64,000 nucleotides of DNA from Aestuariimicrobium sp. p3-SID1156 (GTDB taxonomy: Bacteria > Actinomycetota > Actinomycetes > Propionibacteriales > Propionibacteriaceae). The DNA lies in assembly GCF_025144225.1 (NCBI RefSeq), contig NZ_JALXXB010000012.1, forward strand, positions 1-64,000, in the 5' to 3' direction. The first letter of the stretch is position 1, and each line of letters begins with the position of its first letter. The position numbers and the translations under genes were made by a program. Below, one piece after another: positions 35,637-43,767 of the stretch. The notes below the pieces were generated by a model. That model did not search any database. It saw nothing but the letters and a program-made list of their open reading frames with translations, and was not told the origin of the DNA.

Positions 35637-36517
35637 TGTCCACGGCACACGTCGGCAGACGACTGCCTGCCACCCACGACGGGCTCAAGGTCCGCCCGGA
35701 CCGGCGCCAGATCAACTGGTGGGCCACTGGCCTGATCGCAGTCCTTTCGCTGACCATCCTGATCCCGCTCTACTTCGCCCTCGTCACCGCCTTCAAGACC
35801 TCACCGGAGCTGGCCGAATCGGGCTTCGCGCTGCCCCAGCAGTTCACTCTGGCCAACTTTCGCCAGGCCTGGGACCTCACCGACTTCCCCAGCCGGCTGC
35901 TGACCAGCTCGATCATCACCGTCGGTGCAGTGGTGCTGACCCTGCTGACCAACTCGATGGTCGCCTACGCCCTGTCGCGCAACCTGCACCGCAAGAGCTT
36001 CAAGGCGCTGTACTACTACTTCTTGGCGGCGCTGTTCATCCCCTTCCCGATCATCATGCTGCCGGTGGTGAAGGAGACCGCCGCCCTCGGGATCGACAAC
36101 GAGGCCGGCCTGATCCTGATCTACGTGGTCTACGGCCTGGCCTTCAACATCCTGATGTACACCAGCTTCCTCAAGGCGGTCCCCGAGGAACTGGAGGAGT
36201 CCGCGCGCATCGACGGGGCCAGCACCTGGACGGTGTTCTGGAAGATCATCTTCCCGCTGCTGGCGCCGATGAACGCCACCGTGGGCATCCTAACCGCGCT
36301 ATGGGCCTGGAATGACTTCCTGTTGCCGCTGGTCATCCTCTCTGACCCGGGGACGCAGACGCTGCCCCTTGCCCAGTACGTTTTCCAGGGCCAGTTCAAC
36401 ACGAACTACCCGGCCGCCTTCGCCTCCTACCTGATGGCGATCGCCCCGATGGTGCTGGTCTACGTCTTCGCCCAGAAGTGGGTCATCTCCGGTGTGATGA
36501 GGGGGTCGCAGCGATGA
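35636..36517 (+). CDS. Sugar ABC transporter permease (MalG type)
   Basis: The second channel subunit, 293 residues with six predicted helices and the EAA loop EESARIDGASTWTVFWKIIF. The C-terminal FAQKWVISGVMRGS is typical of MalG-like proteins. It overlaps the genes on both sides (TGATG and ATGA). No ATP-binding gene follows, so a shared ATPase of the MsiK kind encoded elsewhere probably powers the system. Confidence 0.93.
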   Translation: MSTAHVGRRLPATHDGLKVRPDRRQINWWATGLIAVLSLTILIPLYFALVTAFKTSPELAESGFALPQQFTLANFRQAWDLTDFPSRLLTSSIITVGAVVLTLLTNSMVAYALSRNLHRKSFKALYYYFLAALFIPFPIIMLPVVKETAALGIDNEAGLILIYVVYGLAFNILMYTSFLKAVPEELEESARIDGASTWTVFWKIIFPLLAPMNATVGILTALWAWNDFLLPLVILSDPGTQTLPLAQYVFQGQFNTNYPAAFASYLMAIAPMVLVYVFAQKWVISGVMRGSQR

Positions 36518-38265
36518 CCGACATTGAAGCCAACCTCCTGCGTCCCGACCTGAACCAGCCGGGCTGGTGGCGGGATGCGGTGGTCTACCAGATCTACCCG
36601 CGTTCCTTCGCCGACGCCAATGGCGACGGCATCGGGGACCTGCGCGGCATCATCAACCATGTCGACCACTTGGCCGACCTGGGGGTGAAGGTGCTGTGGC
36701 TCTCGCCGATCTACCGCTCCCCCATGGACGACAACGGCTACGACATCTCCGATTACCAGGCCATCGACCCGCTCTTCGGGACCATGGCCGACTTCGACGA
36801 GTTGCTGGCGGCCCTGCACGCCCGTGGCATCCGACTCCTGATGGACCTGGTGGTCAACCACACCTCCGACGAGCACGCCTGGTTCGAGGAGTCCCGTTCC
36901 AGCCGGGAGAACCCGAAGCGGGACTGGTACTGGTGGCGTGACCCCGCGCCGGACGGTGGCCCGCCGAACCCCTGGCGGTCCTTCTTCAGCGGCTCGGCCT
37001 GGCAGCTCGACGAGACCACCGGGCAGTACTACCTGCACCTGTTCAGCCGGAAACAGCCGGACCTGAACTGGGAGAACCCGCAGGTGCGGCAAGCCGTCTT
37101 CCAGATGATGCGCTGGTGGCTGGACCGGGGCGTCGACGGGTTCCGCATGGATGTCATCAACCTCATCTCCAAGCGTGTGGACGAGGTCGACAACCCGTAC
37201 TCGCTTCACTCCTTCAGCGGCAGCGCCAACGGGCCGCGGCTGCAGGAGTACCTGCAGGAGATGCACCGCGAGGTCTTCGACAGCTACCCCGATCGGGTCT
37301 TCCTCACCGTCGGCGAGATGCCGGGCGTGGACGCCGGGACAGCGCTGGAGGTCACCGACCCCGCCAACCGCGAGTTGGACATGGTGTTCCAGTTCGAGCA
37401 CGTCGGGCTGGACCAGGAGGGCGACAAGTTCGTCCCGAGGGCCATCACGCTGGCGACCCTGGCCGGCAACCTGGCGCTCTGGCAGGAGACCATGGGCACC
37501 ACCGGCTGGAATTCGCTCTACCTGGAGAACCACGACCAGCCGCGCTCGGTGTCACGGTGGGGTGACGACGACCCGGCTTGGCAGGCCAGATCGGCCAAGG
37601 TCCTGCTCGGCATGCTGCACGCCCACCGCGGAACGCCCTATGTCTACCAGGGCCAGGAACTCGGCCTCCCGAACCTGGACTGGGAACGGCTGGACCAGTT
37701 CCGCGACCTGGAGACGCTGAACTACGTCGCCGAACAGGCCGAGATGCATGGGCGCGGCTTCGAGGAGCTGCTCCCCGGTCTGGCCAGGTTCAGTCGCGAC
37801 AATGCCCGCACCCCGATGCCCTGGACCGCTGATGCGCAGACGGCCGGGTTCACCACCGGTGAGCCCTGGATCGGTGTCAACGCGGCATCTGCCCCGATCA
37901 ACGTGGCTGCCCAGGTCAACGTGGCTGCCCAGGTCGATGACCCAGGCTCCGTCCTCGGCTTCACCCGCCGGCTGATCGGTCTGCGCAAGGAGGAGACGCT
38001 GCTGGTGGAGGGCGGCTTCGAGCTGTTGAGCCCCCTGGAGGGTGATTCCCGACTGTGGGCGATCCGCCGCCGGGCCGAGGGACGCGAGTTGCTCGCGCTC
38101 GGCAACCTTTCCCGCGTCCCGCTGGCCTTCCCCCGTGAGTGGGTTCCGCAGGGAGCGCGGGTGCTGTTGGACAGCCTGGACGCTCCCGACGGCCTGGGGG
38201 CACCGGACGGTGCTGTCCCGGAGGAGCTCAAGGGCTGGCACGTGGTCTACCTCATCACCGGCTGA
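36514..38265 (+). CDS. Alpha-glucosidase, glycoside hydrolase family 13
   Basis: A cytoplasmic enzyme of 583 residues that hydrolyses terminal alpha-glucosidic bonds of imported sugars. GH13 regions are visible: VVYQIYPRSFADANGDGIGD near the start, DLVVNHTSDEH, the nucleophile Asp in GFRMDVIN, the acid/base Glu in VGEMPG and LENHDQPR. The pattern fits oligo-1,6-glucosidase, maltase or trehalose-6-phosphate hydrolase relatives; the substrate is not settled. The ATG at 36514 overlaps the permease stop. An in-frame tandem repeat of 18 bases (37900-37935) encodes NVAAQV twice in the region before the C-terminal domain. Confidence 0.92.
   Translation: MTDIEANLLRPDLNQPGWWRDAVVYQIYPRSFADANGDGIGDLRGIINHVDHLADLGVKVLWLSPIYRSPMDDNGYDISDYQAIDPLFGTMADFDELLAALHARGIRLLMDLVVNHTSDEHAWFEESRSSRENPKRDWYWWRDPAPDGGPPNPWRSFFSGSAWQLDETTGQYYLHLFSRKQPDLNWENPQVRQAVFQMMRWWLDRGVDGFRMDVINLISKRVDEVDNPYSLHSFSGSANGPRLQEYLQEMHREVFDSYPDRVFLTVGEMPGVDAGTALEVTDPANRELDMVFQFEHVGLDQEGDKFVPRAITLATLAGNLALWQETMGTTGWNSLYLENHDQPRSVSRWGDDDPAWQARSAKVLLGMLHAHRGTPYVYQGQELGLPNLDWERLDQFRDLETLNYVAEQAEMHGRGFEELLPGLARFSRDNARTPMPWTADAQTAGFTTGEPWIGVNAASAPINVAAQVNVAAQVDDPGSVLGFTRRLIGLRKEETLLVEGGFELLSPLEGDSRLWAIRRRAEGRELLALGNLSRVPLAFPREWVPQGARVLLDSLDAPDGLGAPDGAVPEELKGWHVVYLITG
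37900..37935 (+). repeat. 18-bp in-frame tandem duplication in the alpha-glucosidase gene
   Basis: AACGTGGCTGCCCAGGTC occurs twice without interruption, giving NVAAQVNVAAQV. The two copies are identical, which points to a recent slippage event. It lies in a loop-like stretch after the catalytic barrel. Confidence 0.9.
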
Positions 38266-38280
38266 CCACCCGGACACACG

Positions 38281-38314
38281 ACGACGCCCGCCCCCGAGAG
38301 GGAGCGGGCGTCGT
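38281..38314. terminator. Bidirectional terminator between alpha-glucosidase and rplQ
   Basis: ACGACGCCCGC and GCGGGCGTCGT form a perfect 11-bp stem. It lies between two convergent genes and can serve both. Confidence 0.85.
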
Positions 38315-38330
38315 TCGTGTCAGCGGTGGA

Positions 38331-38813
38331 TCAGGCCTTCTCGGCCTCGTCCTCGGTGTCGACGACGGTGACGTCCTCGACCGGGGCCTCCTCAGCAGCG
38401 GCCGCCTCCTCCGCAGCCGAGGCGGCGGGCTTGGCAGCCTTCTTCTTCGGCTGGACCTTCTCGGTCACCAGCTCGATGACGGCCATGGGAGCGTTGTCGC
38501 CCTTGCGGGGGCCGATCCTGGTGATGCGGGTGTAACCGCCCTCACGACCCTCCATCAGGGGGGCGATGTCGGCGAACAGGGTGTGCACGACCGACTTGTC
38601 GGTGATGACGCTGAGCACCTGGCGACGGTTGTGCAGGTCACCACGGGTGGCCTTGCTGATCAGGCGGTCGGCCAGCGGCTGGACGCGCTTGGCCTTGGCC
38701 TCGGTGGTGGTGATGCGACCATGCTCGAACAGCTGGCTGGCCAGATTGGCCAGGATGATCCGCTCGTGGGTCGGGGTGCCGCCGATGCGGGGACCCTTCG
38801 TGGGCTTGGGCAT
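38331..38813 (-). CDS. rplQ: 50S ribosomal protein L17
   Basis: A large-subunit protein near the tunnel exit. The 160-residue sequence starts [25 protein letters not shown], the actinobacterial form of L17. It has a C-terminal extension rich in Ala, Glu and Lys (about residues 125-160) not found in E. coli L17. It is last in the alpha operon, 51 bases after rpoA. Confidence 0.97.
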   Translation of the reverse strand: MPKPTKGPRIGGTPTHERIILANLASQLFEHGRITTTEAKAKRVQPLADRLISKATRGDLHNRRQVLSVITDKSVVHTLFADIAPLMEGREGGYTRITRIGPRKGDNAPMAVIELVTEKVQPKKKAAKPAASAAEEAAAAEEAPVEDVTVVDTEDEAEKA

Positions 38814-38864
38814 TGTTTCTCCAGAGGTTCTACCGGGCGTGGGCCCGATGGGTGCGTGTGCGGA

Positions 38865-39872
38865 TCAGTACTGCTCGGTCTCGGTGTAGTCGTCGTCCTC
38901 GTAGCGGTCGACGGCTGCCAGCGGGTCGAAGCCGGGGGCGCTGTCCTTCAGCGACAGGCCCATCTCGGCCAGCTTGGCCTTCACCTCGTCGATCGACTTG
39001 GAGCCGAAGTTGCGGATGTCGAGCAGGTCCTGCTCGGAGCGTCCCAGCAGCTCACCGACGGTGTGGATGCCCTCACGCTTGAGGCAGTTGTACGAACGCA
39101 CGGTCAGGTTCAGGTCCTCCACCGGCATGGCGAGGTCCTGGGCCAGCTGCTCGTCGACCGGCGAGGGGCCGATCTCGATGCCCTCGGCGTCGTAGTTCAG
39201 CTCACGGGCCAAGCCGAAGAGCTCGACCAGGGTGCGTCCGGCCGAGGCCACGGCGTCGCGAGGCAGCATCGACTGCTTGGTCTCCACGTCAACCACGAGG
39301 CGGTCGAAGTCGGTGCGCTGCTCGACTCGGGTGGCCTCCACCTTGTAGCTGACCTTCAGCACCGGGGAGTAGATCGAGTCGACCGGGATGCGGCCGATCT
39401 CGGCGTCAGGACTGTTGTTCAGCGCGCTGGAGACATAGCCACGACCACGCTCGACCACCAGCTCCATCTCGATCATGCCGTCCTCGTTGAGGGTGGCGAT
39501 GTGCAGGTCGGGGTTGTGCACCTCGACGCCGGCAGGAGCCTCGATGTCAGCGGCGGTCACGTTGCCTGCACCCTTGTTGCGCAGGTACATGGTCACCGGC
39601 TCGTCCTCCTCGGAGGACAGCACGAGGTTCTTGATGTTGAGGATGATCTCGGTGACGTCCTCGACCACACCGGGGAGGGTGGAGAACTCGTGCTGGTTGC
39701 CCGCGATCTTGATGCTGGTCACGGCAGCACCGGGGATCGAGCTCAGCAGGGTGCGACGCAGCGAGTTGCCGAGGGTGTAGCCGAAGCCGGGCTCGAGGGG
39801 CTCGATGACGAACCGCGAGCGGTAGTCGTCGATGACCTCTTCCGAGAGGGTCGGACGCTGTGCGATGAGCAT
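38865..39872 (-). CDS. rpoA: DNA-directed RNA polymerase subunit alpha
   Basis: The 335-residue alpha subunit, with the N-terminal assembly domain ([28 protein letters not shown]) and the C-terminal DNA- and activator-binding domain ([18 protein letters not shown]). The ATG at 39872, preceded by GGAAGGAAAC, gives [12 protein letters not shown], the usual actinobacterial start; a start at 39893 would add seven residues. The acidic tail ending in DYTETEQY is typical. Confidence 0.97.
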   Translation of the reverse strand: MLIAQRPTLSEEVIDDYRSRFVIEPLEPGFGYTLGNSLRRTLLSSIPGAAVTSIKIAGNQHEFSTLPGVVEDVTEIILNIKNLVLSSEEDEPVTMYLRNKGAGNVTAADIEAPAGVEVHNPDLHIATLNEDGMIEMELVVERGRGYVSSALNNSPDAEIGRIPVDSIYSPVLKVSYKVEATRVEQRTDFDRLVVDVETKQSMLPRDAVASAGRTLVELFGLARELNYDAEGIEIGPSPVDEQLAQDLAMPVEDLNLTVRSYNCLKREGIHTVGELLGRSEQDLLDIRNFGSKSIDEVKAKLAEMGLSLKDSAPGFDPLAAVDRYEDDDYTETEQY

Positions 39873-40005
39873 GGTGTTTCCTTCCCGCGACACCCACTAT
39901 TTGATGCCGCGACAGGTCCCGCAGACCGATTCTGCGGGAGCAGTACTGAGGGGGCGACGGAGGCCGTCCCACACCTGTGTGGCGGGGACGGCTGCCGCCA
40001 TGGGC

Positions 40006-40611
40006 TCACTTGGAGTAGAGCTCGACGATCATCTGCTCCTGGACGTCCACGACGATCTGCTCACGGGTCGGGAGCTGGTGGACCAGGATGCGGCCGCGGT
40101 TGGGGCGGACGGTCAGCCAGGCGGGAACCTCGCGCTCGCCGTGGGTCTCACGAGCCACGACCAGCGGGTGCAGGTCGGTGGACTTCGGGGCCACGTCGAT
40201 GATGTCATGCTCGCTCACGCGGAAGCTGGGGATGTTCACCTTCTGGCCGTTGACCAGGAAGTGGCCGTGCGAGACCAGCTGACGGGCCTGGCGACGGGTC
40301 TGGGCCAGCCCAGCGCGGTAGATCACGTTGTCCAGTCGGGACTCCAGGATCTGCAGCAGGACCTCACCGGTCTTGCCGGGGAGGCGGTCGGCCTCCTGGT
40401 AGTAGCGGCGGAACTGCTTCTCGAGGACGCCGTAGGCGTAACGCGCCTTCTGCTTCTCGCGCAGCTGCTGGGAGTACTCGGAGTCCTTGGTGCGTCCGCG
40501 GCCGTGGACACCCGGGGGGTAGGGGCGGCGTTCGAACGCCTTGTCGTTGCCGACCAGGTCCACGCCGAGGCGGCGGGACTTGCGGGTCATGGGGCCGGTG
40601 TAACGGGCCAT
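40006..40611 (-). CDS. rpsD: 30S ribosomal protein S4
   Basis: A primary 16S-binding assembly protein, 201 residues, with MARYTGPMTRKSRRLG at the start, the S4 domain around RLDNVIYRAGLAQTRRQARQLVSHGHF and IVDVQEQMIVELYSK at the end. The N-terminal CxxC zinc motif of some S4 proteins is absent. It lies between rpsK and rpoA in the alpha operon. Confidence 0.97.
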   Translation of the reverse strand: MARYTGPMTRKSRRLGVDLVGNDKAFERRPYPPGVHGRGRTKDSEYSQQLREKQKARYAYGVLEKQFRRYYQEADRLPGKTGEVLLQILESRLDNVIYRAGLAQTRRQARQLVSHGHFLVNGQKVNIPSFRVSEHDIIDVAPKSTDLHPLVVARETHGEREVPAWLTVRPNRGRILVHQLPTREQIVVDVQEQMIVELYSK

Positions 40612-40638
40612 TGTTCAGTCCTTCTCTCTCGTCTCGGG

Positions 40639-41043
40639 TCAGTTGCGGCGCGGCTTGGGCGGACGGCAACCGTTGTGGGGAACCGGGGTGACGTCGGCGA
40701 TGGCGCCGACCTCGAGACCGGCAGCGGCCAGCGAGCGGATGGCGGTCTCGCGGCCCGAGCCCGGACCCTTGACGAAGACCTCGACGCGCTTCATGCCGTG
40801 GTCCATCGCACGACGGGCAGCGTTCTCAGCGGCCATCTGGGCGGCGAACGGGGTGGACTTGCGGGAGCCCTTGAAACCGACGGTACCGGCGGAGGCCCAC
40901 GAGATCACCGCACCGTTGGGGTCGGTGATGGCGATGATGGTGTTGTTGAAGGTCGACTTGATGTGAGCCTGACCAACGGTGACGTTCTTCTTCTCCTTGC
41001 GGCGCACCTTGGGTGCGGCGGCCTTACGACCTGCAGTAGCCAT
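40639..41043 (-). CDS. rpsK: 30S ribosomal protein S11
   Basis: A platform protein of the small subunit. The 134-residue sequence shows [41 protein letters not shown] and the C-terminal [18 protein letters not shown] typical of S11. It sits between rpsM and rpsD. Confidence 0.97.
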   Translation of the reverse strand: MATAGRKAAAPKVRRKEKKNVTVGQAHIKSTFNNTIIAITDPNGAVISWASAGTVGFKGSRKSTPFAAQMAAENAARRAMDHGMKRVEVFVKGPGSGRETAIRSLAAAGLEVGAIADVTPVPHNGCRPPKPRRN

Positions 41044-41102
41044 TGTGTGTTCTTCTCCTGGAAGTTCTTCGTGTCAGAGGAGTCCGGTACGCGAGGTACC
41101 GA

Positions 41103-41474
41103 TCACTTCTTCTTCTTGCCGGCGACGGCCTTCTTCTTGCCCTTGCGGGTACGAGCGTTGGTCTTGGTGCGCTGTCCGCGAACCGGCAGGCCGCTGCGGT
41201 GACGGCGACCCTGGTAGGTGCCGATCTCGATCTTGCGGCGGATGTCGGAGGCGACGGTACGGCGGAGGTCACCCTCCACCTCGTAGTTGGCCTCGATGTG
41301 GTCGCGCAGGGCAACCAGCTGCTCATCAGTGAGCTCGTGGACACGAAGATCCCCGGAGATACCGGTGGCGTTGAGGGTCTCGTGGGCGCGGGTGCGTCCC
41401 ACACCGAAAATGTAGGTGAGTGCGATCTCGAGGCGCTTCTCGCGCGGGAGGTCGACACCGATGAGGCGTGCCAT
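41103..41474 (-). CDS. rpsM: 30S ribosomal protein S13
   Basis: A small-subunit head protein that contacts tRNA and the large subunit. 123 residues: [20 protein letters not shown] at the start, [14 protein letters not shown], and the basic [20 protein letters not shown] tail. The ATG at 41474 is the right start; the open frame continuing upstream to 41732 is without similarity. It begins after an unusually long gap of 324 bases from rpmJ. Confidence 0.97.
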   Translation of the reverse strand: MARLIGVDLPREKRLEIALTYIFGVGRTRAHETLNATGISGDLRVHELTDEQLVALRDHIEANYEVEGDLRRTVASDIRRKIEIGTYQGRRHRSGLPVRGQRTKTNARTRKGKKKAVAGKKKK

Positions 41475-41798
41475 GTGGCGAACCTTTCTGGATTCGGGAT
41501 TCTCCTCGCCCCAGTCGTTTGGCTGTCGGCTTGGTGAGTCCCCGGTCGCCGCTCCCCCTGTTTCCCGCAGGGTGTCTGGAGTCGGGCTGTGACCGCGAAG
41601 GTGTGGCGGCGTGATGCGTCCCCCCGCCCGCTGGGTGACCGACCGTGCGTCGGACGCCTGACGGACTGTGAGGTGGGGCCCCGGCCTTCGCCCGGGGGTG
41701 GAACCAGAGCAGCTGCCCCGGCCTTGCATCACGTGGTGGGTATGGAGTTGTCAGAAGCAGTCAACGACTGCGGTGGTGCGAGCTCGCGGGCCCAGGAC
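41475..41798 (-). other. Long gap between rpmJ and rpsM
   Basis: These genes are usually close together; here 324 bases separate them. I find no convincing gene. A strong hairpin (CCCCGG / CCGGGG, about 41677-41697) lies in the middle and could act as an attenuator or processing site. A separate promoter for rpsM may lie downstream of it. Confidence 0.5.
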
Positions 41799-41912
41799 TC
41801 AGCCCTGGCGCTGCTTGTGCCGCGGGTTGTCGCAGATCACCATCACACGACCGTGCCGGCGAATCACCTTGCACTTGTCGCAGATCTTCTTGACGCTCGG
41901 CTGAACCTTCAT
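41799..41912 (-). CDS. rpmJ: 50S ribosomal protein L36
   Basis: A 37-residue zinc-ribbon ribosomal protein: [20 protein letters not shown], then a [13 protein letters not shown] ending. The zinc ligands are C11, C14, C27 and H32, so this is the zinc-binding (C+) form. The frame stays open upstream, but only the part from the ATG at 41912 matches the family. Confidence 0.96.
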
Positions 41913-42065
41913 CGAGCAACTTTCTGGTCTGAACCGGGGCGGGCCGTGGCCCACCACGATCGTGGTGAATGGATGCGAGCCGAAACGCGTCCGCACAGGG
42001 CGATTCCTCGCCCGACATCGGCGCTCCAGCAGAAAGTGGTCAACTCCCGGCGGACCGGGCGGGGA

Positions 42066-42287
42066 TCACTTGTGTCGGTAGACGATGCGGCCGCGGGTCA
42101 GATCGTAGGGAGACAGCTCCACGACGACGCGGTCAGAGGGCAGGATACGAATGTAGTGCTGTCGCATCTTTCCGCTGATGGTCGCGAGAACCCGATGACC
42201 GTTGGCCAGCTCAACGCGGAACATCGCGTTGGGCAGGGCTTCGACCACGGTGCCCTCAAGCTCGAGTGCTCCTTCTTTCTTCGCCAA
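42066..42287 (-). CDS. infA: Translation initiation factor IF-1
   Basis: A small OB-fold factor that binds the A site during initiation. From a TTG at 42287 it gives 73 residues, (M)[19 protein letters not shown] through to [15 protein letters not shown], which exactly fits the usual IF-1 of 72-73 residues. There is no good Shine-Dalgarno sequence before the TTG. An in-frame ATG at 42347, about ten bases from the predicted transcription start, would add a 20-residue extension ([19 protein letters not shown]) that is not a family feature. I prefer the TTG but the start is open. Confidence 0.88.
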   Translation of the reverse strand: MAKKEGALELEGTVVEALPNAMFRVELANGHRVLATISGKMRQHYIRILPSDRVVVELSPYDLTRGRIVYRHK

Positions 42288-42363
42288 GGCGTTCCAATCT
42301 CTTGATCGGCTGCCCTTCCGAAGGTGGGCAGACTCGTCTGTGGCCATGGTTGACCGACATGCA

Positions 42364-42392
42364 ACTGTACGCCACACTTCCGCCTGACCCAA
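42364..42392 (-). promoter_or_regulatory. Promoter of infA-rpmJ
   Basis: On the minus strand TTGGGT (42392-42387) and TACAGT (42369-42364) are 17 bases apart, a good match to a housekeeping actinobacterial promoter. Transcription would start near 42357, about 70 bases before the TTG of infA. Confidence 0.6.
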
Positions 42393-42432
42393 ATCGAGGC
42401 CGACGGCCGCTCCCGGCGTGGGAGGATGAGCC

Positions 42433-42717
42433 ATGAGCTTCTTCGCCGTGACCTACACCTACTCCGACGACGTGGACGCCCGCGACCGGCTGCGCCCCGA
42501 GCATCGCGCCCATCTCGCCAGTCTGGCCGACAGTGGCGAGCTCTATGCTTCGGGTCCCTGCCCCGGTACCACCCCGGCCAGCGCCCTGCTGATCTTCCGG
42601 GTGGACAGCGCCGAGAAGGTCGAGGAACTCCTGGACGCCGACCCCTTCCAGAAGAACGGCATCGTCGCGCAGCGTTCGATCGTGGAGTGGGACCCGGTCA
42701 TCGGCCAGATCCGCTGA
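42433..42717 (+). CDS. YciI-family protein
   Basis: A 94-residue single-domain protein of the YciI family (dimeric alpha+beta fold like muconolactone isomerase). Recognisable parts are [25 protein letters not shown] (conserved His and Asp positions) and the ending [20 protein letters not shown]. The biochemical role of most members is unknown. GGGAGGATG stands shortly before the ATG. It is divergent from infA. Confidence 0.85.
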   Translation: MSFFAVTYTYSDDVDARDRLRPEHRAHLASLADSGELYASGPCPGTTPASALLIFRVDSAEKVEELLDADPFQKNGIVAQRSIVEWDPVIGQIR

Positions 42718-42732
42718 GGCCCCGTCGCGGGA

Positions 42733-43107
42733 TCAGAAGATGACGATGGCCAGCAGGAGGAAGAGCAGCACCGCCAGGATGCCACCGCCGACGACGGCGA
42801 CGAGCGCGAGCTTGTTGGGGTTGCCTCCAGAGGCCACCAGTTCACCGGGTGCGGCTGATCCCTGCTGGGCCACGATTGCGGGCTGGTCGTGGGTGGCCCG
42901 GGCGGGAAGCACCTCGGCAACCGGGACCAGGTCGCCATTGGTACGGGCTGCGAAGACCACGTCCAGCAGCCGGCGGTAGTCGTCCTCGTCGACCTTGCCG
43001 CGTGCGAACTCCTCGTTGAGGCGCGTGGCCAGGTCCTCCCGCTCGGCCTCAGTGATGGGCTTGTCGGGCTGGCTCCGGTACTTCGACGAGATCGGCAGAT
43101 TGTTCAC
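42733..43107 (-). CDS. DUF1707-like small membrane protein
   Basis: A 124-residue protein. The N-terminal part ITEAEREDLATRLNEEFARG with KVDEDDYRRLLDVVFAARTNGDL resembles the DUF1707/SHOCT-type short helical domain of actinobacteria. A linker leads to one C-terminal membrane helix (LALVAVVGGGILAVLLFLLL), so the domain faces the cytoplasm. No function is known. It follows the yigZ-like gene on the same strand. Confidence 0.7.
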   Translation of the reverse strand: MNNLPISSKYRSQPDKPITEAEREDLATRLNEEFARGKVDEDDYRRLLDVVFAARTNGDLVPVAEVLPARATHDQPAIVAQQGSAAPGELVASGGNPNKLALVAVVGGGILAVLLFLLLAIVIF

Positions 43108-43116
43108 ATGACGAGC

Positions 43117-43767
43117 CTACCCGCGCGTGAGGGTCCCGGCGGGAATCTCGGCCTCGACCATTCCCACATCCTCGACGTGGGCAGCACCGCCGCTGAGGCT
43201 CGCCACCTGTTCAATGGCCCGATCGGGGTCCGGCACGGCGATCCGCAGCTCCACTTCGGAGGCCCGCCAGGTGCGCTCGTGGGGCACCATGCCAGCCACC
43301 TGCAGGGCGGACTCGAGCGCACCCGCCCGCCCGAGGTCCACGGTGACCGCCAGTTCTTCCAGCGTCTCGACCCGCACCACGTCCAGGCCCACGAGCACCT
43401 CGCGGACAGCATCGGAGTAGGCGCGCACCAGGCCACCGGTCCCGAGCAGGACTCCCCCGAACCAGCGCACCACCACGACCGTGACCTGCCCCAGCCCGTG
43501 CCCGCGCAGCACCTCGAGCATCGGACGCCCGGCCGTGCCGCTGGGCTCGCCATCATCGGAGGAATGCTCGATGTCGTGCTGCCCCGGGCTGGACACGATG
43601 AAGGCAGAGCAGTGGTGGCGGGCATCAGGGTGGTCGGCGCGGACGCTCTCGATGAAGGCGCGTGCGGCCACCTCGTCGGGAGTGGGTTCCAGCAGCGCCA
43701 GGAACCGTGAGCGCTTCACCTCGATCTCGGCACGACGCGGGGCCGCCGGCCGCAGCTGGTGAATCAT
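43117..43767 (-). CDS. IMPACT/YigZ-family protein
   Basis: A 216-residue protein of the conserved IMPACT family. The N-terminal domain contains KRSRFLALLEPTPDE, DARHHCSAFIV, the DDGEPSGTAGRPMLEVL motif and VVVVRWFGGVLLGTGGLVRAY; a smaller C-terminal domain (DUF1949-like) follows. Eukaryotic IMPACT affects translation control through GCN1; the bacterial role is unclear. Its start overlaps the stop of the peptidase gene by four bases. Confidence 0.9.
   Translation of the reverse strand: MIHQLRPAAPRRAEIEVKRSRFLALLEPTPDEVAARAFIESVRADHPDARHHCSAFIVSSPGQHDIEHSSDDGEPSGTAGRPMLEVLRGHGLGQVTVVVVRWFGGVLLGTGGLVRAYSDAVREVLVGLDVVRVETLEELAVTVDLGRAGALESALQVAGMVPHERTWRASEVELRIAVPDPDRAIEQVASLSGGAAHVEDVGMVEAEIPAGTLTRG

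Noticed and set aside
38139..40202. Plus-strand open frame of 687 codons across rplQ and rpoA
   Set aside because: Antisense shadow of two certain ribosomal/transcription genes.
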